Positions 1 to 7,243 of a DNA stretch of 11,973 nt are shown here, piece after piece (within the stretch, counting starts at the first letter, position 1; each line of letters opens with the position of its first letter). Position numbers and translations under genes: made by a program. The DNA comes from Thermoanaerobaculia bacterium (GTDB taxonomy: Bacteria; Acidobacteriota; Thermoanaerobaculia; UBA5066), in NCBI GenBank assembly GCA_017999215.1, contig JAGOBQ010000077.1, positions 1-11,973 on the forward strand, read 5' to 3'. The notes beneath the pieces were generated by a model, which searched no databases, was not told where the DNA came from, and saw only the letters and a list, made by a program, of their open reading frames with translations.

Positions 1-69
1 CAGCTCGAGGAGCTCGCCGCGCGCCGCGCGAAGCTCGTGACGAACCTCGGGGAGGCCGGGGGCCGGTGA
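1..69 (+). CDS. 3' end of an unidentified upstream gene
   Basis: Frame 1 is open from the window edge and gives 22 residues ending AKLVTNLGEAGGR before the TGA at 67-69. The visible part starts with a short charged, helical-looking stretch (QLEELAARRAKL). Too little remains to name the protein. Its stop overlaps the GTG start of birA (GTGA at 66-69), so the two are probably co-translated. A GGGGAGG at 49-55 inside this tail is the likely ribosome binding site for birA. Confidence 0.6.
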   Translation, partial: QLEELAARRAKLVTNLGEAGGR

Positions 70-860
70 CGGACCCGCTCGGCTCCCTCGCGCCGCTCGG
101 GGGGGCGCGCTTCGGGCGCGTCGCGAACGTCGTCCTCCTCGGCGAGACGGCGTCGACGAACGACGTCGCGCGCGCCCTGATCGAGAGGATGGTCGCCGAG
201 GACACCGACCTCCTCCCGACCTGCGTCGCCGCCCGCCGGCAGACGGCGGGGAAGGGGCGGGCGGGGCGGAGCTGGTCGACGATCGGCGAGGGGGCCGTCG
301 CGGTCTCGCTCGTCGCCCCCTGGCCCGAAGGGCCGGGACGGATCCGCGTTCCTGTGACGGCCGGCATCCGGCTCGCACGGGCCCTCTCCGCGGCGTGGGG
401 CGTCGAGCTGCGGCTGAAGTGGCCGAACGACCTCTTCTGCCGCGGGAAGAAGCTCGCCGGGATCCTCGTCGAGGGGCGGGCCCTTCCGGAGGGGGCGGGC
501 TACGTCGTCGTCGGCGTGGGGCTGAACGTCTTCACGACGCGCGCGGAGCTGGACTCCCTCGGGCTCTCCGCCGCGACGTCGCTCGCCCTGGAAGGAGTCG
601 ACGCGACCCTTCTTCGCGGCGACCTTCCGCTCGTCGCGGTCCTCTCCGCGCTCGACGAGACCCTCGAGGGGGAGATCGACGACCTCCCCGCGGCGTTCGC
701 CGCGGTCACGCTCCACCGCGAGGGCGACCCGCTCGAGGTCCGAGACGGCGAGCGGGTCGTCCGCGGGCGTTACTCCGGCCTGACGCCGGACGGGCTCCTC
801 CGGCTCGAGACCGACGACGGCGTGGCGGAGCTGATCTCGGGCGACGTGACGGGCTTCTGA
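66..860 (+). CDS. birA: Biotin--[acetyl-CoA-carboxylase] ligase (monofunctional BirA)
   Basis: This enzyme activates biotin with ATP to biotinyl-5'-AMP and transfers it to the lysine of biotin carboxyl carrier proteins, chiefly that of acetyl-CoA carboxylase, in the cytoplasm. The 264 residues show the class signatures: the STN motif at 30-32, the biotinyl-AMP loop GKGRAGR at 62-68, KWPND at 118-122, KLAGILVE at 129-136 and GVGLN at 150-154. A small C-terminal SH3-like domain follows (about 215-264). There is no N-terminal winged helix, so unlike E. coli BirA it should not repress biotin genes itself. The start is GTG, overlapping the preceding stop and preceded by GGGGAGG ten bases upstream. 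coaX follows after 7 bp; a birA-coaX pair is a common bacterial arrangement linking biotin and CoA supply. Confidence 0.95.
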   Translation: MTDPLGSLAPLGGARFGRVANVVLLGETASTNDVARALIERMVAEDTDLLPTCVAARRQTAGKGRAGRSWSTIGEGAVAVSLVAPWPEGPGRIRVPVTAGIRLARALSAAWGVELRLKWPNDLFCRGKKLAGILVEGRALPEGAGYVVVGVGLNVFTTRAELDSLGLSAATSLALEGVDATLLRGDLPLVAVLSALDETLEGEIDDLPAAFAAVTLHREGDPLEVRDGERVVRGRYSGLTPDGLLRLETDDGVAELISGDVTGF

Positions 861-867
861 GGAACGG

Positions 868-1665
868 ATGGGACTCCTCCTCGCGCTGGACGTCGGGAAC
901 ACGAACACCGTCCTCGGCTTCTTCGAGGCGGACGCGCTCGTCGCGACGGCCCGGCTGACGACGGTCCGGGAGAGGACCTCCGACGAGCACGCGCTCGCCC
1001 TCCGCGCGGTCATCGAAGGGAAGGGGCGGAAGGTCGGGGAGGTCGACGACGTCATCGTCTCCTCCGTCGTCCCTCCTCAGGACTTCCCGATTCGCGCGGC
1101 CTGCCGCGACGCGTTCGGCATCGACCCCCTCTTCGTGGCGCCGGGCGTGAAGACGGGGATGAAGATCCTCTACGACCAGCCGTCCGAGGTGGGCGCGGAC
1201 CGGATCGTCAACGCCGTGGCGGCCGTCGCGCGGTACGGCGCCCCGTGCATCGTCGTCGACTTCGGCACCGCGACGACGTTCGACGTCGTCTCCGCCTCGG
1301 GGGACTACCTCGGCGGCGTCATCTGCCCGGGCCCGGGCATCAGCGCCGACGCCCTCTTCTCACGCGCCGCCCGCCTCTCGCGCGTCGACCTTCACCGGCC
1401 GGAGAAGGTCGTCGGGAAGAACACCGCGCAGAGCATCCAGTCGGGCCTCTACTGGGGCGTCCTCGCGCAGGCCGAGGGGCTGATCGCCCGGATCCGCGCC
1501 GAGCTCGGCGAGCCCGGGATGAAGGTCGTGGCCACCGGGGGGCTCGCGCCCCTCTACGCCTCCGCGTCGCCCGACCTCGCCGTCGTCGATTCCGACCTCA
1601 CCCTTCGCGGGCTGAAGATCCTCCATGACCGGAACGCCGACGCCCGCCCTCTCCGGCGCTCCTGA
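868..1665 (+). CDS. coaX: Type III pantothenate kinase
   Basis: CoaX phosphorylates pantothenate with ATP, the first step of CoA synthesis. The type III family belongs to the ASKHA fold, needs a monovalent cation and, as known for the family, is not feedback-inhibited by CoA. The 265-residue length is typical. Visible motifs are the phosphate-1 loop DVGNTNT at 8-14, GADR at 109-112 (the catalytic Asp/Arg region), DFGTATT at 131-137 and the glycine-rich PGPGISADAL stretch near residues 155-164. A GAGGAA sequence at 859-864 precedes the ATG and overlaps the birA stop. No type I (CoaA) or type II kinase is seen in the window. The last 41 bp overlap the start of the next gene. Confidence 0.96.
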   Translation: MGLLLALDVGNTNTVLGFFEADALVATARLTTVRERTSDEHALALRAVIEGKGRKVGEVDDVIVSSVVPPQDFPIRAACRDAFGIDPLFVAPGVKTGMKILYDQPSEVGADRIVNAVAAVARYGAPCIVVDFGTATTFDVVSASGDYLGGVICPGPGISADALFSRAARLSRVDLHRPEKVVGKNTAQSIQSGLYWGVLAQAEGLIARIRAELGEPGMKVVATGGLAPLYASASPDLAVVDSDLTLRGLKILHDRNADARPLRRS

Positions 1666-2350
1666 CGGCGCGGAGGACGAGGCGTCCTACGGCACGCGTG
1701 TCGAGGAGGCCTTCATCGCCGAGCGGGGCACGCCGTTCCTCCTCTCGCCGAAGGACTGGCGGCTCATCTGCGCGTGGCGCGAGAGCGGCATCCCGTCCGG
1801 CACGGTGATCCGAGCCGTCCGCGAGGCCTTCGAGAGGAAGCGCGCGCGGGGCGACCTCTCGAAGATCTCCAGCCTCTCCTACTGCGCGAACGCCGTCGAG
1901 GTCCTCTGGGAGATGGAGCGGCGCGGCCTCGTCGGCGCGCACGGCGGGCGGACGGAAACGCCGGCGGACGGTCTCGACGCGGCCCCCCGTCTCGCCTCCC
2001 TCGCGGAGGCGCTCGAGACGGCCGGGGAGAGCGCTCTTGCGGAGACCGATCCGACGATCGTTCGCGACGCGCTTTGCGCGGCGCGGGCCGCTCTCGCCGA
2101 GCTCGACGCCGCCGCCGGGCTCGAATCGCTCGAGGAGGGCCTCAAGGGGGTGGAGAAGACTCTCGTGAAGAGGCTCGAGAAGGCGCTCGGCGACGCGGAG
2201 AGGGCGGCGCTCGAACGGTCGGTCGAGGAGGAGGCGGGAGACCTCTCCGCCCTCTCGAAGGAGGCGCGCGGACGAATCCAGCGCGCCCTGCGGGCGCGGG
2301 CGCTGCGCCGGCGGTTCGGCCTTCCCGCCCTGACGCTGCTCGGAGGCTGA
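1625..2350 (+). CDS. Conserved-looking protein of unknown function
   Basis: I do not recognise a named family. The 241-residue protein has a compact, basic and aromatic N-terminal domain at about 36-97, running from FLLSPKDWRLICAWRESGIP to the SLSYCANAVEVLWE end. It looks like a small helical domain and could bind nucleic acid or protein. Residues about 125-225 are a long Ala/Glu/Arg-rich helical region, probably coiled coil, ending in a basic stretch (RIQRALRARALRRRFG). There is no signal peptide or membrane segment, so it is likely cytoplasmic. The ATG at 1625 overlaps coaX by 41 bp. The next in-frame GTG lies inside the compact domain, so the overlap seems real. It ends 3 bp before the methyltransferase gene, suggesting co-expression. 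Confidence 0.8.
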   Translation: MTGTPTPALSGAPDGAEDEASYGTRVEEAFIAERGTPFLLSPKDWRLICAWRESGIPSGTVIRAVREAFERKRARGDLSKISSLSYCANAVEVLWEMERRGLVGAHGGRTETPADGLDAAPRLASLAEALETAGESALAETDPTIVRDALCAARAALAELDAAAGLESLEEGLKGVEKTLVKRLEKALGDAERAALERSVEEEAGDLSALSKEARGRIQRALRARALRRRFGLPALTLLGG

Positions 2351-2353
2351 ACG

Positions 2354-3643
2354 GTGGCGCGCGAGGTCACCGTGGAGCGCGTCGTCCCGGGAGGAAGCGG
2401 CCTCGCGCGGCTCGACGGCGCGGTCGTCCTCGTCGCCGGCGGGCTGCCGGGGGACCGCCTCCTCGTCGAGCCGCGAAGCGACGGTCCCCGCCTGCTTCGC
2501 GCCGAGGTCCTCTCCGTCCTCTCGCCCGGGCCGCACCGGAGGGCGGCCGACGACGTCTGTCCCCTCGCCCGGGACGGAGCGTGCGGCGGGTGCGACTGGC
2601 CGGCCGCCCGCATCGAGTCGCACGGCCCGCTGAAGGAGGAGCTCGTGCGAGACGCCCTCCGCAGGATCGGACGCGTCCCGGACGGAGAGATCCCCGGGGT
2701 TCGCCTCGTCGCCTCGCCCCGCAGCTATCGGCTTCGGAGCCGCCTTCACTGGGACGGGATCGGGGCGCTGGGGTTCCTGGGCAGGAGCTCCTCGCGCGTG
2801 GCCGACCTCGAGGCGGGCGAGGTCGTCTCGGCGGCTCTCCTCGAGCGGCGCCCGGCCGTCCGGGCGGCGCTCGCCGCGTCGAACGTCCCCGCGTGCGAGC
2901 TGCAGACGCTCGAGGGAACCGACGGGTCCCCGCTCCTCGGAGAGATCCGGCTCGACAGGGCCCTCCCCGAGCCCGAGAAGATCGCCGCGGCGCTGCACGG
3001 CCCCCTGGACGGCGTCCGGGTCCTCTTCTCCGGGCGTCTCGCCGCTTCGCGCGGCAGGTCGTCGCTCCGGCTCCTGGTCGCGGGGGCGCCTTTCCACGTC
3101 TCGGTCTCCTCGTTCTTCCAGGCCAACCGCTTCCTCCTCGACCCCTTCCTCGAGGAGGCGCGCGCGGCCGCGCGGGATGCGGCCCGCGCCGGGGTCTCGC
3201 GCGGGGCCCTCGACCTCTACGCCGGCGCCGGCTTCCTGACGCGGGCGCTGCTCGAGGCCGGATTCGAGACCGATGCGGTGGAGTCCGACCGCTCCTCCGG
3301 GGCGGACCTCGTCGCGAACCTCGCGGCGTGGAAGAGCGAAGGGCTCCCCGGACGAGGGCGCGCGGTCGTCCGGCGCGTCGAGGAGCACCTCCACAGGGAG
3401 CGGGAAAGGCGCGACGTCGTCTTTGCGGACCCGCCGCGCGAGGGGCTCGCGCCCGCCGTTCGGAAGGCGCTCCTCCGGATCGCGCCGAAGAGCCTCTTCC
3501 TCGTCTCCTGCGACCCCGCGACGTTCGCGCGGGACCTCGCCGCGCTCCTCCCGCGCTACCGCGTCTCCTCCCTGACGCTCCTCGACCTCTTTCCCGGAAC
3601 GCACCACGTCGAGACGCTCGCGAGGCTCGAGAGGCGCGGATGA
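2354..3643 (+). CDS. TrmA/RlmC/RlmD-family RNA (uracil-5-)-methyltransferase
   Basis: This is an SAM-dependent enzyme that methylates C5 of a uridine in rRNA or tRNA; the exact target cannot be read from sequence. An N-terminal TRAM domain (about 1-58) is followed by an iron-sulphur segment with C69, C77 and C80 (CGGCDW), then the catalytic domain. FFQANRF precedes the SAM-binding motif DLYAGAG (from D287), DPPREG (from D359), the nucleophile C386 in SCDP, and FPGTHHVE with the likely base E420. All catalytic landmarks are present. In E. coli RlmD a fourth cluster cysteine follows in a VDxxxC context; here the matching ADLEAG (about 150-155) has no cysteine. A C181 lies further on. The GTG start has a GGAGG at 2342-2346, seven bases upstream. 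The stop overlaps the comEC ATG (ATGA). Length (429) is normal. Confidence 0.93.
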   Translation: MAREVTVERVVPGGSGLARLDGAVVLVAGGLPGDRLLVEPRSDGPRLLRAEVLSVLSPGPHRRAADDVCPLARDGACGGCDWPAARIESHGPLKEELVRDALRRIGRVPDGEIPGVRLVASPRSYRLRSRLHWDGIGALGFLGRSSSRVADLEAGEVVSAALLERRPAVRAALAASNVPACELQTLEGTDGSPLLGEIRLDRALPEPEKIAAALHGPLDGVRVLFSGRLAASRGRSSLRLLVAGAPFHVSVSSFFQANRFLLDPFLEEARAAARDAARAGVSRGALDLYAGAGFLTRALLEAGFETDAVESDRSSGADLVANLAAWKSEGLPGRGRAVVRRVEEHLHRERERRDVVFADPPREGLAPAVRKALLRIAPKSLFLVSCDPATFARDLAALLPRYRVSSLTLLDLFPGTHHVETLARLERRG

Positions 3644-6036
3644 GGCGCTCGTGGTCGCTCCGGGCGCCGTCGCCGGCGGTCCCGGCGGCCCTCGCCTTCG
3701 CCGCGGGGATCCTCCTCGCCGTCGAGCTGCCTTTCCCGCCCACCCCGATCCTGACGCTCGCCCTCGCGCTCGGCGCCGGCGCGGCCGTCGTCGCGGGACT
3801 TCGGGGTACCCGAGCCCTCGCGGCCGCCGGCGGCCTCCTCCTCGTCGTCCTCCTGGCGTTCGCCCGCTCGCGCCCCGGGCTCGTCGTCGACCGGGAGGCG
3901 GCGCGACAGACGGCCGCGTCCGCGGCGGAAGACGACGTCTTCGAGGTCCGGGGCCGGCTCGTCACGTACTGGACGCGGAGCGGGTCGCTCTGGTCCGCGC
4001 GCGTCGACGTCGAGGAGGCGCGGCGGGAGGGAGCGAGTGTCGAGCTGCCCGGTCGCCTCGTCGTGAGCGTGGCGGGGGAGTCGGACCCCGGAGCGCACGC
4101 GGGCTACGGCGACCTCGTTCGCCTCCGGGGCCCGCTTCGCCTGCCGGACGTCGGCGCGATCCCGCAGAGTCCCTTCGTCCTCGCCCCCGAGCCGCGGCTG
4201 CCGCAGAAATCCGCGGCGCAGATCGAGCTCCTCGACGGCCCCCGGGGACCGCTCGGCGCCCTCGCACGCCTCCACCGCGCCGCGAGCCGCCGGCTCCTGA
4301 ACGGGCTCGAGGGAGCGTCCCCCGGCGAACGGGAGGCCGCGGCGCTCGCCGGGGCGCTTCTCCTGGGCGAAACCGACCGCCTCTCCCCGGCCACCGTCTC
4401 GGCGTTTCGGGACGGCGGCGTCGCCCACGTCCTCTCGATCTCCGGCCTCCACGTCGGGCTCCTCGCGCTCGGCCTCGCCGCGGCGCTTCGCCCCTTCCGG
4501 CCGCGGCCGGCCACGCGGGACGCGATCGTCCTCCTCGCCACCGCCGCGTTCGCCGCCTTCACCGGCGGCCGCGCTCCCGTCCTGCGCGCGGCGCTCATGA
4601 TCGGCCTCTACCTCGGCGCCCGGCTCCTCGGGCGCCCCACCTCGCCCGGGCAGGTCTTCGGCCTCTCGGCCCTCCTCCTCCTCGCCCTCGATCCCTCCCG
4701 GCTCTTCGACGTCGGCTTCCTCCTCACCTATTCCGCCGTCTTCGGCATCGCGGCGCTCGCGCCTCTCTTCGCGCGTCCGCTCCGGGAGCGGCTCCCGGCC
4801 CCCCTCGCCGACGGCCTCGCGGCGACGATCGGCGCCGAGCTCTGCGTCTTCCCGATCCAGGCCGCCGTCTTCCACGTCGTCCCCTTCGTGGCGCTCCTGT
4901 CGAACCTCGTCGTCGTGCCGATCGCGAGCGTCTTCCTCTTCGCGGCCGTCCTCCTCCTGCCGCTCCTCCTGGCGGGGCCGGTCGTCGCCTCGCTCGCGCT
5001 CGCCCCGCTCGCGCTCCTCTCCGGGACGATCCTCGGCCTCCTCCGGCTCCTCGACGCGCTCGGCGCCGTCCGCGTCGTCCCGACGCCCCCGTTCGCCGTG
5101 GCGGCGCTCCTCGGGCTCCTTCTCGCCGCCGCGGGCGTTCTCAGGAACCGGGGCCCGCGCCGCGCCGCCCTCGGCGGAGCCGTCGCCCTCGTCTTCCTCG
5201 TCTCGGCCCGCCCCTCGTCGGCCGCGCGGCCCGGCGAGGCGCGGCTCGTCGCGCTCGACGTCGGGCAGGGGGACTCCTTCCTCCTCGTCACCCGGACGGG
5301 GCGCGTCCTCGTCGACGGCGGAGGGACGTTCGACGCCGCGTACGACTTCGGCCGGACGCGTCTCCTTCCGCGGCTCGCCGCGCTCGGGGCCGTCTCGTTC
5401 GACGCCGTCGTCCTCTCTCACCCGCACCCCGACCACTCGCGGGGTCTCGTGTCGCTGCTGCGCCTCGTCCCGGTCGGCCGCCTCTACCTTCCGCGCGGCG
5501 CGCCGCGCAATCCGTTCCTCGACGAGGCCCTCGAGGCCGTCTCGGGGGGCCGTCCTCCGGTCGAGTCGCTCGGAGCGGGCGACCGCTTCCGGGCGGCGGG
5601 AATCGACTTCGAGGTGCTCCACCCGGGACCCGGGAGCTATCCGCGCGCGCCGGAGAACAACGGCTCGCTCGTCGTCGCCGCGCGCCTCGGCGGTCGGCGC
5701 ATCCTCCTGACGGGAGACGTCGAGGCCCGCGCCGAGGCCGATCTCGTGGGCCGCGGCGGCGACCTCTCGGCCGACGTCCTGAAGGTCCCTCACCACGGCA
5801 GCCGCACCTCCACGACCGAGGAGCTCCTCCGGGAGGTCCGTCCCAGGATCGCCCTCGTCAGCGCCGGCCGCCGGAACCGATTCGGCCATCCGGGACGCGA
5901 GGTGATCGAGCGGCTGGAATCGTCCGGGGCGCGCGTCTTCCGCACCGACCGGCACGGCGACGTCGCGCTCCTCTTCCGCGACGGCCGGATCCTCCCGTCG
6001 CGTCCGTTCGCGGGCCTCCCCGGAGGGATCCCGTGA
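3640..6036 (+). CDS. comEC: ComEC/Rec2-family DNA internalization channel
   Basis: ComEC is the polytopic inner-membrane protein that carries single-stranded DNA into the cytoplasm during natural transformation. The 798 residues show the full three-part layout. An N-terminal set of hydrophobic helices plus an OB-like region (DUF4131 type) occupies about 10-230. The Competence membrane domain follows (about 235-520), with LLLGETDRLSP near 240 and HVLSISGLHVGLL near 263. Last is a periplasmic metallo-beta-lactamase domain (about 535-785) beginning LVALDVGQGDS near 537. It keeps HPHPDH at 594-599, TGDVE near 691-695 and PHHGS at 717-721, so the proposed nuclease site looks intact. The ATG overlaps the previous stop, with GAGAGG at 3629-3634; translation upstream of this point would belong to a different gene's frame. 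No other competence genes are in the window, so real competence is not shown. Confidence 0.95.
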   Translation: MRRSWSLRAPSPAVPAALAFAAGILLAVELPFPPTPILTLALALGAGAAVVAGLRGTRALAAAGGLLLVVLLAFARSRPGLVVDREAARQTAASAAEDDVFEVRGRLVTYWTRSGSLWSARVDVEEARREGASVELPGRLVVSVAGESDPGAHAGYGDLVRLRGPLRLPDVGAIPQSPFVLAPEPRLPQKSAAQIELLDGPRGPLGALARLHRAASRRLLNGLEGASPGEREAAALAGALLLGETDRLSPATVSAFRDGGVAHVLSISGLHVGLLALGLAAALRPFRPRPATRDAIVLLATAAFAAFTGGRAPVLRAALMIGLYLGARLLGRPTSPGQVFGLSALLLLALDPSRLFDVGFLLTYSAVFGIAALAPLFARPLRERLPAPLADGLAATIGAELCVFPIQAAVFHVVPFVALLSNLVVVPIASVFLFAAVLLLPLLLAGPVVASLALAPLALLSGTILGLLRLLDALGAVRVVPTPPFAVAALLGLLLAAAGVLRNRGPRRAALGGAVALVFLVSARPSSAARPGEARLVALDVGQGDSFLLVTRTGRVLVDGGGTFDAAYDFGRTRLLPRLAALGAVSFDAVVLSHPHPDHSRGLVSLLRLVPVGRLYLPRGAPRNPFLDEALEAVSGGRPPVESLGAGDRFRAAGIDFEVLHPGPGSYPRAPENNGSLVVAARLGGRRILLTGDVEARAEADLVGRGGDLSADVLKVPHHGSRTSTTEELLREVRPRIALVSAGRRNRFGHPGREVIERLESSGARVFRTDRHGDVALLFRDGRILPSRPFAGLPGGIP

Positions 6037-6962
6037 CGGCGCCGCGGGGTGTCCTCGCGATCGTCGGGGCGACGGCGACGGGGAAGTCGGCCCTCGCCGT
6101 CGAGACGGCCCTCCGGCTCGGCGGGGAGGTCATCTCGGCCGACGCGTTCACCGCCTACCGGGGAATCGACGCCGGCACGGCCAAGCCGACGCTCGAGGAG
6201 CGGCGCGGGGTTCCGCATCACCTGATCGACCTGAAGGAGCCGACCGATCCATTCAGCGCGGGGGAGTTCGCCCGCCTCGCCCGCGCGTCGGCCCGGGAGA
6301 TCCTCTCGAGAGGGAAGCTCCCGATCCTCTGCGGGGGGACCGGCTTCTACGTCCGGGCCTTCTTCGAGGGGCTCTTCGTCGGCCCCCCGCGCGACGAGCG
6401 CCTGCGCGAGGCGCTGCGGCGGGTCGAGGCGCGCCGGGGAGCGGCATGGCTCGTCCGCGCCCTCTCGCTCCTCGACCCCCAAAGCGGGGCACGAATCTCG
6501 CTAAAGGACGGGGCGCGTGCCATTCGATACCTGGAAATCGCCGTCTCGACCGGACGGCGCCCTTCGGATCTCTTCCGCGAGCGGCCCGGCGAGCGGTGGG
6601 ACGGTCCGTCCGTGAAAGTCCTGCTCACGTTGCCGCGCCCCGTCCTCTATGGAAGAATCGAAAGGAGGTTTCGAGACTCCATCATGGCCCCGCTCGCCGG
6701 CGAGGTGAGGCGCCTCCTCGAGGCGGGCGTACCGGTGAGCGCTCCGGGCATGGCCGCCATCGGATACCGCGAGACGGCGGCCCTTCTCGAGGGCCGTCTG
6801 CCGCCCTCGGAATGGGCCGACACGGTGATTCGCCAGACACGCCGCTACGCGAAGCGGCAGGAAACGTGGTTCCGGTCCGAGCCGGATTTCTTTCCTATCC
6901 GGGCCGACGCGCCCGACCTCCTCGAAGAGGTGGTCACCGCGGCTCGCCCGCTCTTCTCCTGA
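6033..6962 (+). CDS. miaA: tRNA dimethylallyltransferase
   Basis: MiaA transfers a dimethylallyl group to N6 of A37 in tRNAs reading UNN codons, improving decoding. The 309-residue protein has the P-loop GATATGKS at 12-19, ISADAFTAYRG at 34-44 with the probable base D37, GTAKPT at 48-53, CGGTGFYVR at 100-108, IGYRET from 243 and the closing RQTRRYAKRQETWFR at 267-281. In E. coli the residue after the base Asp is Ser; here it is Ala38, which looks like a natural variant. The GTG start overlaps the comEC stop (GTGA) and has CGGAGGG just upstream. hfq follows 21 bp later, the same miaA-hfq order as in many bacteria. A small hairpin with GGAGG in its loop lies inside the gene (6658-6674). Confidence 0.97.
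   Translation: MTAPRGVLAIVGATATGKSALAVETALRLGGEVISADAFTAYRGIDAGTAKPTLEERRGVPHHLIDLKEPTDPFSAGEFARLARASAREILSRGKLPILCGGTGFYVRAFFEGLFVGPPRDERLREALRRVEARRGAAWLVRALSLLDPQSGARISLKDGARAIRYLEIAVSTGRRPSDLFRERPGERWDGPSVKVLLTLPRPVLYGRIERRFRDSIMAPLAGEVRRLLEAGVPVSAPGMAAIGYRETAALLEGRLPPSEWADTVIRQTRRYAKRQETWFRSEPDFFPIRADAPDLLEEVVTAARPLFS
6658..6674 (+). other. Hairpin inside miaA presenting an internal GGAGG
   Basis: TCGAAA (6658-6663) and TTTCGA (6669-6674) are perfect inverted repeats around the loop GGAGG. AAAGGAGGT at 6661-6669 is a near-ideal anti-Shine-Dalgarno complement within coding sequence, encoding an Arg-Arg pair as AGG AGG. The nearest downstream ATG (6684, in frame) is about 15 bases from GGAGG, too far for efficient initiation. 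It may only be a pause site or chance. Confidence 0.35.
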
Positions 6963-6983
6963 TCTTTTCGAAGGGAGACGTCG

Positions 6984-7229
6984 ATGATCAACAAGCCGCC
7001 GATCAACGTTCAGGACGGATTCTTCTACCAGCTCCGCAAGGAGAACACCCTCGTCGAGGTGGTCCTCCTCTCCGAGCGGACGAGGCTGGGCCGCATCCGG
7101 CGCTTCGACAAGTACGCCGTGGTCCTCGAGGTCGACGGGCGCGAAGAGATGATCTACAAGCACGCCATCGCGTCCGTCGCGACGGCTGCCGTCCGTCCGG
7201 CCGCGCCGGCCCCCGCGCCGGCCCCCTGA
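6984..7229 (+). CDS. hfq: RNA chaperone Hfq
   Basis: Hfq is a hexameric Sm-like protein that promotes pairing of small RNAs with mRNAs. The 81 residues contain the N-terminal helix (about 9-20), the Sm1 strands with GRIRRFDKYAVVLE at 36-49, and the Sm2 signature YKHAIASV at 58-65. The uridine-pocket residues Q10, F41, Y44, K59 and H60 correspond to E. coli Q8, F39, F42, K56 and H57. E. coli Q41 is replaced by K43, the helix DP pair by D11-G12, and the rim RRER by RKEN (18-21). The C-terminal tail is a short Ala/Pro repeat (about 68-81) rather than the acidic tail of E. coli. AAGGGAG at 6971-6977 is a strong ribosome site six bases from the ATG. The usual downstream neighbour hflX is not present. 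Confidence 0.95.
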   Translation: MINKPPINVQDGFFYQLRKENTLVEVVLLSERTRLGRIRRFDKYAVVLEVDGREEMIYKHAIASVATAAVRPAAPAPAPAP

Positions 7230-7243
7230 GGTCCGACGACGGA

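Noticed and set aside
352..358. TGTGACG as a possible CRP-type half-site
   Set aside because: It lies inside birA and has no matching TCACA half at the expected distance.
1598..3607. 669-codon open frame on the minus strand
   Set aside because: It lies opposite coaX, the unknown gene and the methyltransferase, all with clear coding signals on the plus strand. Its product is low-complexity Arg/Glu/Gly, as expected from strong third-position G+C bias.
1774..3639. Upstream extension of the comEC frame
   Set aside because: The extension is Arg/Pro/Gly-rich and overlaps two real genes. The ATG at 3640 overlaps the preceding stop, has a ribosome site and begins a proper membrane domain.
3556..5955. 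799-codon open frame on the minus strand
   Set aside because: It is entirely antisense to comEC, which has intact family motifs. The Glu/Arg/Gly-rich product has no recognisable domain.
3651..6032. Upstream extension of the miaA frame through comEC
   Set aside because: Low-complexity shadow. The GTG at 6033 has CGGAGGG upstream and gives the normal MiaA length with the P-loop near the start.
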